Positions 1-11,032 of a DNA stretch of 64,000 nt are shown here, one piece after another (the first letter of the stretch is position 1; each line of letters begins with the position of its first letter). The translations under genes were made by a program, and so were the position numbers. Under the pieces are notes generated by a model. It was not told the origin of the DNA and did not search any database. It worked only from the letters and a program-made list of their open reading frames with translations. The DNA comes from Fratercula arctica. Its lineage: Eukaryota; Chordata; Aves; Charadriiformes; Alcidae. The stretch spans positions 157,601,389-157,665,388 of the forward strand of contig CANTUZ010000002.1 in NCBI GenBank assembly GCA_947846985.1, written 5' to 3'.

Positions 1-3000
1 AACTACTATAACAGGAACCAGGTTTTGCTCTCTCCTGACAAGGTGAATAGGTCCAGGTTATCTGCACTTTGTGCCGGTAGTTCATCATTTAACTATGACT
101 TAACTCACACATGGTGAGAAGGAATTTTTGGCATTTGGTCTGTGGGCTGGCAGGCTGTCAAGTAACTGTGGGATTCACTGAGTCTGGAAGAGGCTCTGGG
201 CTGACCTGCCACAAGTAAATGATGTTGTTTTCCTTAATCAGTCCACCAGAGCTGGTATCTTGAGTGTTCTTCATCTAATTTTCTTGCATGCTGGAATCTG
301 ACAAATATAATAATGGTATTTTTCACTCATTTGCAGTAGTGCTTTTCTTTCAATGATATTGAAATACCCCTCAAATGCCAAATGTCTTTGGGAAAATATT
401 CACGTATCGGTTTTAGTAATATAAAACTATTATTACTGCACATCTCCCAGGGGTTTTGTGAAACTTGTTTAATTGAGGTTTGAACTGTCATTATTTGTGA
501 GTTGAGATTATCTATCATTCATGAGCTTTCAAATGAATACCAGTTTGTCTGGGAGAAAAAAATGCTGGCAAATCCTAAAAGTTTCATGATTTTCAGCACA
601 AATAATTATTCCTCCAAATATTCTGTATAGTTTGTTATTTGTTACTTGCTATTCATTATCCACAGTTTGTCATTTGTTATATTTCCATCTAGAAAATTCA
701 GTCACCCAGTCAGGTACCAGAAGTAATAGTATGTGACTTTTATGACCGTTCACCCACCATAAGTAACACGTAGAGGAACTTGCACAATCAAAGCAAACAG
801 TGCATGAATAACACGTAGACAAAATTTGTTTACATGAGCTATTCCGTGAATATTTATGAACTAGAAACATGTTTGTAGAAATTAGAATTAGAGTGCAAGG
901 AGAAAAGCAGGGCCAAATTTGCTATAACTCAAGTCCTAACCATAATTTATTATCACGTCGGAGTTGCGGATGGGTGAACTCCAACTTTAAATTCGGATGA
1001 GTTGCACAAAGTTGTATAGCAAGTTGGTGGGGCCAGAAGGCAAATGGTAACGTGGCAACGCTTCTGCCCTGCATGGTGATGCCTTCGCTGCCTCCCAGCC
1101 TATGCTGTGTGTCACAAGCCCTGCTCGACCACATTGTGGATGTGCAGCCGTCACCAGCATGTCGTTAGATTCACCTCCACTCTGCATGGACAAATTTCCC
1201 CAAGTTTCCCATCACAGCATGGGAGATGCTCCTCATGCACCAAAGGCAGGAGGAACTGTGGAAGGAAACCACTCTATGGACTGCAGGCACTTTAAATCTT
1301 CCTCAAGCTCAAGAAAGCCTTGTGGCTCAGATACCAGCTAGCAGAGGTCCAGTCTGTTGTAAAATACCCGTGACTTCATCCAACATCGTTGTAATAATTT
1401 CCCAGCGCATTCAAATAGATTGACGTGGAAGTGGAGTTTCCCTCATTGTCAACACATTTTTTTTTCCATGGAAACTTTTTTTTTTTTTAAACATATACAA
1501 AACCACAACTTCCGCACTTACAGATTTTTTATGCATTTTTACATAGCCAGAGGATCACAGGGGATAAAGATGCTATGCATTATTTCCTAATAGAAAAGGC
1601 ATCTGCTTAGCCACCAAATCGAGCAGGGACTTAGATTAAAGGCAGACCAGAGCCTGAGAGCATAAGCAATGAATTAAAATCCCTTTTCCTCATTCATCTG
1701 GCAATAAAATTCTGCTTCATCTTTAAAACAACAAATATCGCATATTTAAAAAAAAGGTTGGACGTGTTACACCAACCAGCTGCATAAATCCTAGTGGCCT
1801 TGGAAAATTAATGTTTTATTTTAAGTAAATCTGAAGTTACTCATGTTATTTCACTCTATCAATAGCAAGTACATTAACATTATCTAGTGTCTGCAAGCAC
1901 ACTATTAATTTACCTTGTACTGTCCCAATAGAGGGAAAAGAATTGTTCAAGGCAATGAGGCGTATCCACTTCCACTCCTTGGGACTCCTTGCTTCCAAAT
2001 AATCAATATTAATGTGGTGAAGGGAGGGCAGAGAGGAAAAGGATCCTCTGATTTATCAGCTAAAGACACATCACAGAGCAATGAGAGTCTGAAGGCTCTT
2101 TACTAGGCTGAACAGAGACTAAATGGTTTATCAAGGGTGGAGGCACTGTCACGGTATCCACCTGAAGTCAGGATTAATATGACACTTGGCAGCCAGGAAG
2201 CTGACAGATATAACTTTCCCTTTCTAAAATGATACATTCCTGATTGTAGAAAAAAATCCAATGCGTTCTTGAAAATACCTGCTCATTTCAGTATTAGCTT
2301 TTTTCCCATTGGGAAAATGAGTTTTTTTACAGAAAAGCAGGGTTTTTTTCTCTGAGGAGAACTACTTTTTGCCTACAGGTCAGATGAACAGCACAACACA
2401 CAGTTCTTAACGATATCTGAGGCAACTTTGGCAAAGTAGGATTGGCAGGAAGCGCAAAATTGAAATATGGTGTGGGGGGAGTCTTTAAGTAACATGACCT
2501 GAATTTTCCTTTTTAAACCAATGGGAAAAGTAATTGCCATGGAATGGCCTTTTGTCCTTTTGACCTTCAGCAAGAAAAAGTTACTTTTAAAATTGCATTA
2601 TGTTAGCAAATGCTGTAATCTTTACATAGGCTGAAGTCAGAGCGGGATGGCAGGCACACTGCAGCAATACTAAAACATTTGGTTCTGGCTGTCCACAATA
2701 ACACATGCTTCCGCTTGAAGATATAGACAACATTCACAAAAAAAGCTCAGCTAGGGGGGGAAAAAATGATGACTCAAACAGTGTCAGGAAACCAGTTTAT
2801 TTTCCCCATATGGCAAACAAGAGTAGAATAACTGCGTAGTTAACTCACTACTGTAAGATATGAAACACTGGGGCTTAACTTTCTTCCTTCCTTTACCAAT
2901 TATCATATCAAAATAAACTGTAGGATTAATGAATGTCTAAACTCATGGCTCTACACATAGACTCATTATATGCGAAAGCACTGCCTACTGCTTGTCAGAC

Positions 3001-3377
3001 CTGCAGCTGGGGCTTTATAAAGAAGTATGTCCCCAAGGTAGACCAGGCAAGTTGTTCATATTGTCCCTTAAACGCTGAGAGCCCCGGGGACACTTCACTG
3101 CCCATGGGTGGACACTTTCAGGCTGGGATTAGAGCACTCAACACCTTGTAGGATCATGTCACAATTACACAATGATGGAGGTGACGGTCCAGGCTACGCA
3201 GCGGTGACAATGAGGAGGGGTGGGACCTTTTTCCTGTTCCCTGCTTTGCTCAGAGCTGGAGAGGACTCAGCTCCTGAGATTTCTGCCATTTTGTGGGATG
3301 GTTCCCACAGCGACCTGAAGTGGAATATATCCCGCCTAGGTTTAGGTGTCTGCAAGTGTGGACTTTTACACAAACTA

Positions 3378-3408
3378 ACTTCCCTCTTTGTACGCAACAG
3401 AGGGAAGT
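3378..3408. repeat. Perfect 10-bp inverted repeat (hairpin)
   Basis: The arm ACTTCCCTCT at 3378-3387 is exactly complementary to AGAGGGAAGT at 3399-3408, with an 11-nt loop. The pairing does not extend outward. It lies in unique sequence. A purine/pyrimidine arm of this kind can arise by chance, so no function is assigned. Confidence 0.6.
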
Positions 3409-6400
3409 GGACACTTTTAGGGTGTAACTTATCAACTTTCTTCAGAAATATATGTTGGGGTTAGAGGAACTGCACCCCATGCTCTGAAGTTCATTATCTC
3501 CACATGTACTCAAATGCAGTCTATTAACATTTATTCTCTACTTCTTTTCACAACTGTCCACTGCAAAGTGCGTGCTGCACTTTTCGTGCATTGGATAACA
3601 CAACATGAATCTGCCTGTAAATGTATGGCAGGTTTATGCAGCCAAAACGTGAGGATTTAAAAAAGTGAATCAAGGGGCTGTAACTAAGAGTAATGGGATG
3701 ATATTAAGCGAGTCAAGTGGTACAATGAGTGTCAGGAAACGCTCCTGGGTGCTCCAGGGGCTTGGACTGTGGAAGATGCTCCCAGGGGGATGAACACTAC
3801 ATAATGTGCATTTAACTATATCTAAAAGGCACAACACTGCACTCACTGGTGCCCAGACTAGATGATATCGCGGGTTTTTACTGCCCTTTATTCTAGGTAC
3901 TAGGCTCTAAATCATTGCTTAAAACCTATATGACCTAATTCTTCTCTGGGGTAACTTATCTGAAGTTCTCAAGGTAAAAATGAGCCCTCACAAGTAAGAG
4001 GGAGTACTGCAACACCTAGAGGCAACACTAAGAAACAACTGAGATTTTAGTAAGAGATAAATTCAGTTTAACTTGAGGCAAGAAATAATTCCATTTCTCC
4101 ATAGTTTCATGGAAATTACACCCTAGAAAAGCTCCCCTAAAGGATATCCAGTTACAAATACTAAGTTAACAGAAAATATATCATGTTGAGGGCATATATA
4201 AAACTTTGCTCACCTGAGTCTAAACATAAATAATACAGGAAAGATAAAAAATCTCAGTGAATATATCATAAACTAAGTACCTATTTAAAAAATGTAATTT
4301 TAAAATATTTGTTTGACGAAGAGTATCTGCTTACACCAGCTGCTGGAAGCGCATTTCTTTACATATTTCTATCACTTCTAATTGTTACAGTCCTTAGAAA
4401 GATTGATTAGATTTTCAAATCCTGCTTTCTGATATGCCTTGCACTAATGCTGAGGAGAACTTTGTGTTCTTATCATCATCCTTAATTTTCAAAGATTGTT
4501 TTAGACACTGATGGGTGCACTCAATCTATGTTTGAGAACTATGTCTTCAGCACTAACGAGGTGAGTGGAGGAGAAGGGTGAGTGTTCCTTGGAAACAAAT
4601 GGGAAAAGGCATAAGATTTAGGTAAATAGAGGTGACTCAGTAAAGAATTAGAATGATTTCTCCCAAATTATCAATATTCTAGTTTTTTAACCTTACTTTC
4701 TGGGAAGTTCTGAAGAAGAGATCAGCCAATGCAGAATTGTTTTTAGCTTTTATTTTCATATGCCTGTTTAGAAAAACCAAAACAAGGCAAGAATAGCAAT
4801 ATACTTATTACCTTTCCATTCTGAGGGGAAGTTCAGAGCTTCTGAAATCCTTTGAGAAAATCCCATGAGATTTCCAGAGAAATTTTATATCTTTGGAACA
4901 TTCAGGTATTCCAAAGATGTTCCTAAAATATGTGTGATACTTGCTGATCTGCACTGAGATGAAGATGTTTGAAGGTAACTATAGGGCACAGGTTCTTCAT
5001 TTCTTGAAGTCAATAGCAGTGGAGTCAAGTGCTAGCTGACTAGAAACAATTTTTCATTAGTCAACGTGAACCTTAATTGGGCAGTACTAAGAAGAACAAT
5101 CTTCTCTTACCCTCAATGAACAGTAATTTGAGAGGTACTGGAATGTACTTAGCACAAACATGGAAGGGAGGACAAGAGAGAGGTAGCTGGTGGTTGCCCT
5201 ACTTGAAGGAAACACCCAAACGCTGCTTTCTGGTTAACATGATATGTGTATTGTGGACCTAGTCTTATGGAAGAACAGCCGTACATGTTTGGAGTCTTTT
5301 TCACTCAACGACCAGCATGAGGACACCTCCCAGAAACCACACTGCACTCCCCGTCTGAACATGAAGCGAAGCACTTCCCTAAAAAGGTGATGCTGTGACT
5401 GCATCTCCAGCTCTACACTTTGACTCTGCTCTTCCACATCCTGCACTTACAGATTTTATCATTTCTTTTTCTCTAAAAGAGCTGACACTTGCTCGGCCTC
5501 AGTGTGACATAGAGAAGAGGAGAGATTTCTCCAGCAGCAGTACCAGAAAGGGAAGATCCCGTAATCTTTCCACTTCCTCCCTGCATTTGCAAAGCCAAAG
5601 GAGAAGTCAGAGCAAATAACCTCCTGCCCTTAGTGCAGCAGCCACTGCCTCATTAGCCCAAGCACGCTCCATCCCTCTTCTTTAAGTGCAAACCTGCACT
5701 CGCATCCTCCTCTCAGCTTCTTACCTCCTACTCACATTTATTATTGATATCACCTATCAATAATGCTTTCCACTGCTTCAAGAGTTTGGCCTGTCTGCCA
5801 CATCCCAACTTGCAAGTGCCCTTTCCTTCACCTCATTATATTTTTAATGATATATACTTTATTTCTTTCTTTTCCCTCCTCTGCCTGTCCTCTTCCTCAC
5901 AAAGGGAGGGAGAGAAAGAAGTTGGTTGAGAAAGTGGCAAAGGTACCAGTGTGGATACTTTAAGCAGTTGCTCTCACACTGTCCCTCAGACTACTGTCCA
6001 GTTTACCAGCATCTGGTCTCCTGGAAGGGCAGAAAATGCACTTGTTTGATGCTTTACTCAAGCATGGACACTTTCTCAGAACCACCACACAAGAGAGGAA
6101 AACCTACTTGTTTCCTACAACTTTGCTGCAAATAGCTGTATTTGATCTTTGAAAAGGTAGTCCTCTTCATTGGTTTCCCCAGCTTTGTAATTTGCAATCT
6201 TCGGCCCATTTTATCTTCTGTTTGTTTTCCAAATCAGCTCATCTCTTTTTCTTTTATAATTGCTACGGTAACATCCTGCTACTCAGAAGACACAGCATCG
6301 TTAGGATAGTTATACCTGCGAACAGGATTACAGCATCTACCCAGAGACAGTCTGAGCGCTGAACAGAAGCAGGATTAGTAAATTACTCTAATATTTGATT

Positions 6401-7443
6401 TGACAATTTTTTATAATTGAGGAACCTGAACATGAAGGATTTGCCGGTGATATCAGAATAATTCAGGCATACATATTTTGAGGCCACAAAGGAAGTTTCT
6501 TTCTCCTTTACCTTTTTAACAACTCTGTCCTGACTCCAGTCTAATACAGAATTCTGTCTCTTGCTGTTATTTCCTCTGTCTGTTTGCTCTGTGAGTCTGT
6601 TTGGGTCAAAAGCCACATGTGTTATGTTTCCAGAAACCCAATCAACCAATTATGTCATTTCCCATTATTATAGTTATTTAATTGGATAAGAATAAAAGAA
6701 GAAGAAAAGCAATAGCCAAGCAAGATCCAGCTTTCATGCTGAGTGAAGTGATCCTGATATACTGCTTCTGCCCATCTCTGCCTGTTCAGGGACTTAGTGT
6801 GGCTGTCAAGCCTTTCAAGCTTTGCCAGCCTGGAGCCACAGAAGCTAAAAGTACTATGGTCACATGGTTGGTTCCTCCAAGCTCTACAAACCACATTGTG
6901 ACTCCGTCCACAAATGTGGATTTCAGAGTATTCACAGAAGAGCCATAATGTGATTTTACATGGGTGCAAGAATTAATTATAGCGTGTAGAAGTCAGAAGA
7001 AACAGGAGAGTATTGCAAAAACATTGTAAGTATCTAAACAGAGAAGACAGCAAGTCAAGTGCTCTTATGCTGTCTGAAAGACGTGCACACATAATACAAT
7101 TAAGCAGCCGTCCTCCAGCTTGGAGACAGCACACTTGCTCTGCTGACTGGGTATCAGCAATATGTGCATCTTTCCACTGTGCATCAAAGAGCAGTTCTAG
7201 CCGCAATCAGAGGTGCGTGGATGCTCAGGTACAGTTGAGCTGTCTGTGAGATGCATCTTGTTGACAGTCCCTCCAGCACTGTCTGTACCTGAATCCAGAA
7301 AGGAAACTGGTTTCCTTGCACACAATTTTATGGCTATTGTAATGCAAAAGGATGGCTTTGAATGTTGTCTACATGCTGGCCTACCACTGGAAGAATTTCT
7401 AGGATTCAGGCAGCGCAGGGTGTCTGTTTTGCTGCAGCAGAGT

Positions 7444-7475
7444 TGCCCCTTTGTTTGCCTTTAAACAAAGGGGCA
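7444..7475. repeat. Perfect 13-bp inverted repeat (hairpin)
   Basis: The arm TGCCCCTTTGTTT at 7444-7456 pairs without mismatch with AAACAAAGGGGCA at 7463-7475 across a 6-nt loop (GCCTTT). It is the longest perfect stem-loop I noticed in the window. The stem is too short for a typical microRNA precursor unless the flanks pair as well, and they do not obviously do so. It could be a remnant of a palindromic duplication or the end of a small DNA transposon. Confidence 0.7.
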
Positions 7476-8675
7476 GGTAATATACTGTCTGGTCTTAGGT
7501 ATCACAATTCCATGGTTTCAGCACAACAATTAATCCCAGTCTCTTACTTGCATCAGTAAGGCACGGCATGAATGTGACTTGATTTGGTACCTCTGGGTGT
7601 ATTATAGAATTTATAGATATGGAAACACAAATACAACGATTTTTGTCTTATCAGATTGATGTCCTCTATGCTCATACCTTTGGAAGAGCTGTGATAATTG
7701 AGATAATCCCCATCCCTTAAAGCAGCTTTTTAAGCTGTGATTATTTTGGCAGCACGGCTCAAGTTTTATCACTCACAGAAATGCAGAGGAGGAAAAGGAC
7801 AAAATGTTTCTTCTTTTTGTTCAACTTTAACCCAAATAAGCCCAGGCCACTGAAAACAAGAAACATCTCCCTCTACACAGCCCTTCTCTGATTAGTGTCC
7901 AGGAATTCACACTTGCTAGAAAGTACCTTGGTTTATCACTTTGATACACTCCAAATATGCTCACAAATAAAAGGATTTCTAAAATGCAGAGTCCTGTGCT
8001 CTGCAGAGACAACTGTCTGTAAGTGTCAAGGCGTAAATCCAGAGCAGCAGAACATGGGAACTTCAAAACCAAATACAGGAGTTCAGTAAGTCTTCAGATA
8101 AGAAATTTGTCCCTAACCTTCTCTTACCTAAATCATAATATCCGAGGTTTATCTTCCTGTATTGAGTCACCTTGCTAACTCAGAGGTATACAAGATCTAA
8201 GACTTGCTACTTTCTTTGAATTTCCTATTTGCTTTTTTAAAAATACTTCCTGTCTCTGTTTACTGCTTTTGAGATGTATTCTCTGCCCTGACAATGTGTG
8301 GGAAGTCTGAGGGTCTGACTCAAGGCTGCAAATTTATTTGGGCACACATATGTCAGGTCTTCCTGACTCCAGCCTCAAACTCTACTCCTGTCATCATTAA
8401 AATAAATGTTTATGTCACCTTCAGTTCTGCCTACTGTGTGAGTACCACTGAAGCGCACAGTGCATTACTGTGTAATGTATCAATGTGGTACACAAATGAG
8501 GTTAAAGTTAAGGATTAAAATGAGAAATTTAGGCACTGTAATACCCAGTCATGTCAGAGGAATTACAGCCCTAATGTCAGCGCCAGTGCACAGTGAGTTC
8601 AATATCTAAAAGCAGGATTCACAAAAGTCAATCATCAAGGCAAGGATGTGTCGTAAATTATACCTTTCTTTCCTG

Positions 8676-8899
8676 TTAGGTCCTGAACTGTGGAGTACAG
8701 AAGTCCCTGGAAAACTGCAAGGCAAACTGCAGGCTGTCCTGCAGCTTGCCCCTTCGTGGAAGGTATTCCACTTTATATGATATCCTTATCTCTGCCATGG
8801 TGAAGAGTGTGAAATCTTCCTGTAGCTGGAGCTCGTAGCTGAGAGCTGCATCCCAGAGCCTGCCTCGCTTTCCAGGGCTTTTTGATAAAAAGTTATTAT
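8676..8899. other. Unassigned sequence immediately 5' of the first CR1
   Basis: About 220 bp of moderately GC-rich sequence that I could not align in my head to CR1 or any other family, although clear CR1 similarity begins at its right edge. It contains the hairpin at 8721-8750. It may be a very diverged part of the CR1 open frame or unrelated flanking DNA. Confidence 0.4.
8721..8750. repeat. 13-bp stem-loop with one mismatch
   Basis: Positions 8721-8733 (GGCAAACTGCAGG) pair with 8738-8750 (CCTGCAGCTTGCC) across a 4-nt loop, with a single A-C mismatch. The arms include a CTGCAG palindrome each. It sits about 150 bp before the start of recognisable CR1 sequence. No function is assigned. Confidence 0.65.
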
Positions 8900-10246
8900 A
8901 CACAGAAGCCATTTCCAGCTACAGGAGGGACAAGGTGATTGGGAACATAGCATCTAGATAAATCATGGGTAATAAATCAGGGTAAATCGTGCTTGACCAA
9001 TCTGATTGCGTTCCACAATGAAATGGTAGTCTCTGTGGACACAGGAAGGGTGGGGGTTAAATAATTTACATTGACTTTAGGAAAGGATTTAACACCGTTT
9101 CTTTAGTATCCTTGCAGCCATAATGAGGATATATGTGCTGCAATGGGTATGCTACATGGTGGGTATTAAATTAACTGGATTGTCAAGCTCACATGTAGTG
9201 GTCAATAGCTTAAAAGTTCACCTGGAAGCAATTATGAGTGGTGCTCCTTGGTGATTGATACTGGGGTTGGTAAGCTGTCATCTTCAAATGACCTGGGCAG
9301 TATGAGCCCATCCTTGCCAAGTTTGCAGGTGACACCAAATTTGGGGATTATTTGATACAATGGACTTACCTCCCTCTGGACCAGATTTACCTTGGGCAGA
9401 TCTAGTTCACATTTTTGAGACCAAAATGAAGCCAGAGATAAGCTAAGAGGTAATTTAGCAAACAGGCATTCATTAAGGTGAAGTAACAAGTTAATGGGAA
9501 CCTCCTAAAGCTCAAAAAACTCAAATGAAAACCAAATACAGGAATAACCCCCTACAGCAGAACAGACCCAAGCCTGTCTGTCTAGGGACCATATCAGCAC
9601 AAAGCGGCCTTGGGGGTGCCTCTGGACAATGGGCTGAACTGTGTGCTGGGCTGCTTTAGTAACAGCATAGCCCATAGATCAAGACAAGGAATTATTCCCT
9701 TCTGTTTGGCAGTTTAGGACTGCATCAGGAGAACTGTGTCCGGTTTGGGGTCTGCCAGTACAGGAGAGATATAGATGAACTGGAGTGAGTCGAGTGGAGA
9801 GCCACCAGTGTGGTTGTGATGCTGGATCCCATGATAAACAAAGAGTGGCTTAGGAAACAGCGTTTCCTTAGCCTGGAGAAGAGAAGCCTAAGGGAAGACA
9901 TATTTGCTGTGTTTGACTACCTGAAGGGTAGCTATAAGGAAAACAGAACAAAACTTTTCTCAGAGGTGCACAGCAAGGAAAAAGAGGCAATAGTCACAGT
10001 TGCCACAAGAATTCCAGTTCATTACAAGGAAAAATTATTCACGCGCACACACACACAGACAAATTCTTCATGTTACCCAAAGAGATTGTGAATTTTCCAC
10101 CCTTGAAGACTGTCACAGCTCAGCTGGACAAGGACCTGATCTAACAGACAGCTGGAGGTAACTTTAAAGCCAGTCTTGCTTTGACAGGGAGGTTGACTAG
10201 ATGACCTCCAGAGATTCATTCGACTCTAAATTAGCCTGTGATTTTA
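8900..10246 (+). mobile_element. CR1 LINE retrotransposon, decayed 5'-truncated copy
   Basis: CR1 elements are the main LINE family of birds. This copy begins within the reverse-transcriptase part of ORF2 (similarity to the CR1 segment that includes the words TTTCCAGCTACAGGAGGGAC and GCTTGACCAA) and runs to the 3' end, which reads GACTAGATGACCTCCAGAG before a degraded terminal repeat. The catalytic F-A-D-D motif is at 9322-9333 but reads F-A-G-D, so the first aspartate is lost. Several stops and indels break the frame, and a short CA-rich patch sits at about 10041-10060. The divergence suggests an old insertion. The element is dead and non-coding. Only the boundaries are uncertain. Confidence 0.88.
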
Positions 10247-10269
10247 AATATTTTGTGAAGCAGGAATGT

Positions 10270-11032
10270 AAATGAAGGACTCCTCTTTCTTAGCAGAGTT
10301 CCCCAGACACAAAATGAAAGGTCCCAAAGCTTCTAGTCAGCTGAAAGAGGGAGGCAGCAGGTTGAGACTTATGGGACCTGATGAGATGGATCCCCGAGTC
10401 CTGAAGGAATTGTCTAATGTAGTTGCCAAGCCACTCTCCATGATATTCGAAAAGTTATGGCAGTCAGGTGAAGTCCGCGGTGACTGGAAAAAGGTAAACA
10501 TCGCACCCATTTTTAAAAAGGGTAGAAAGGAGGGCCCTGGGAGCTACTGACCTGTCAGTCTCACCTCTGTGCCTGGGAAGATCACAGACTAGCCTGATCA
10601 GAGGGCTGGAGCACCTCTCCTATGAGGACAGGCTGAGAGAGTTGGTGTTGTTCAGCCTGGAGAAGAGAAGGCTCCAGGGAGACCTTATTGTGGCCTCTCA
10701 GTACTTAAAGGGAGCTTATAAGAAAGATTGGGACAGACTATTTAGCAGGGCCTGTTGCGATAGGACAAGGGGTAATGGTTTTAAACAAAAAGAGTGAAGA
10801 TTCAGACTAGATGTAAAGAAGAAACTTTTTTACAGTGAGGGTGGTGAAACAGTGGAACAGGTTGCCCAGGGAAGTGGTAGATGCTCCATCCTTGGAAACG
10901 TCCAAGGACAGGTTGGTCGGGGCGCTGAGCAACCTGATCTAGTTGAAGATGTCCCTGCTCATTGCTGGGGGGTTGGACTAGATGGCCTTTAAAAGTCCCT
11001 TCCAACACAAAATATTCTATGTTTCTATGAGA
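10270..11032 (+). mobile_element. CR1 LINE retrotransposon, 5'-truncated and internally deleted
   Basis: The first part (clear from about 10365 to 10584) encodes the N-terminal reverse-transcriptase region typical of CR1, with readable words GPDEMDPRVLKEL, GDWKK and PIFKKGRKE. The frame ends at TGA 10548-10550, where the family usually has arginine before PVSLTSVPGKI; the frame stays open after the stop, so a CGA-to-TGA change is likely. At about 10584-10595 the sequence jumps directly to the CR1 3' region (TGATCAGAGGGCTGGAGC onward), skipping the rest of the reverse transcriptase, and ends with TTCTATG-type terminal repeats at about 11030. Orientation matches the copy just upstream, only about 25 bp away. 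The origin of 10270-10365 is less certain. Confidence 0.88.

Larger units (their letters stand above)
1..8675. other. Gene-free unique AT-rich sequence
   Basis: No exon, RNA gene or recognisable transposon was found here. The open frames are under 120 codons, overlap on both strands, often begin at non-ATG codons and match no family I know. Visible structure is limited to T runs near 1457-1465 and 1476-1488, a somewhat GC-richer patch at about 945-1345, a small hairpin at 2301-2317, and two stronger hairpins listed separately (3378-3408 and 7444-7475). Distal regulatory elements cannot be excluded by eye. Confidence 0.6.

Noticed and set aside
3108..3464. 118-codon plus-strand frame
   Set aside because: It begins at GTG, not ATG, overlaps minus-strand frames and shows no recognisable domain.
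10802..11008. 68-codon minus-strand frame
   Set aside because: Antisense of the CR1 3' end.
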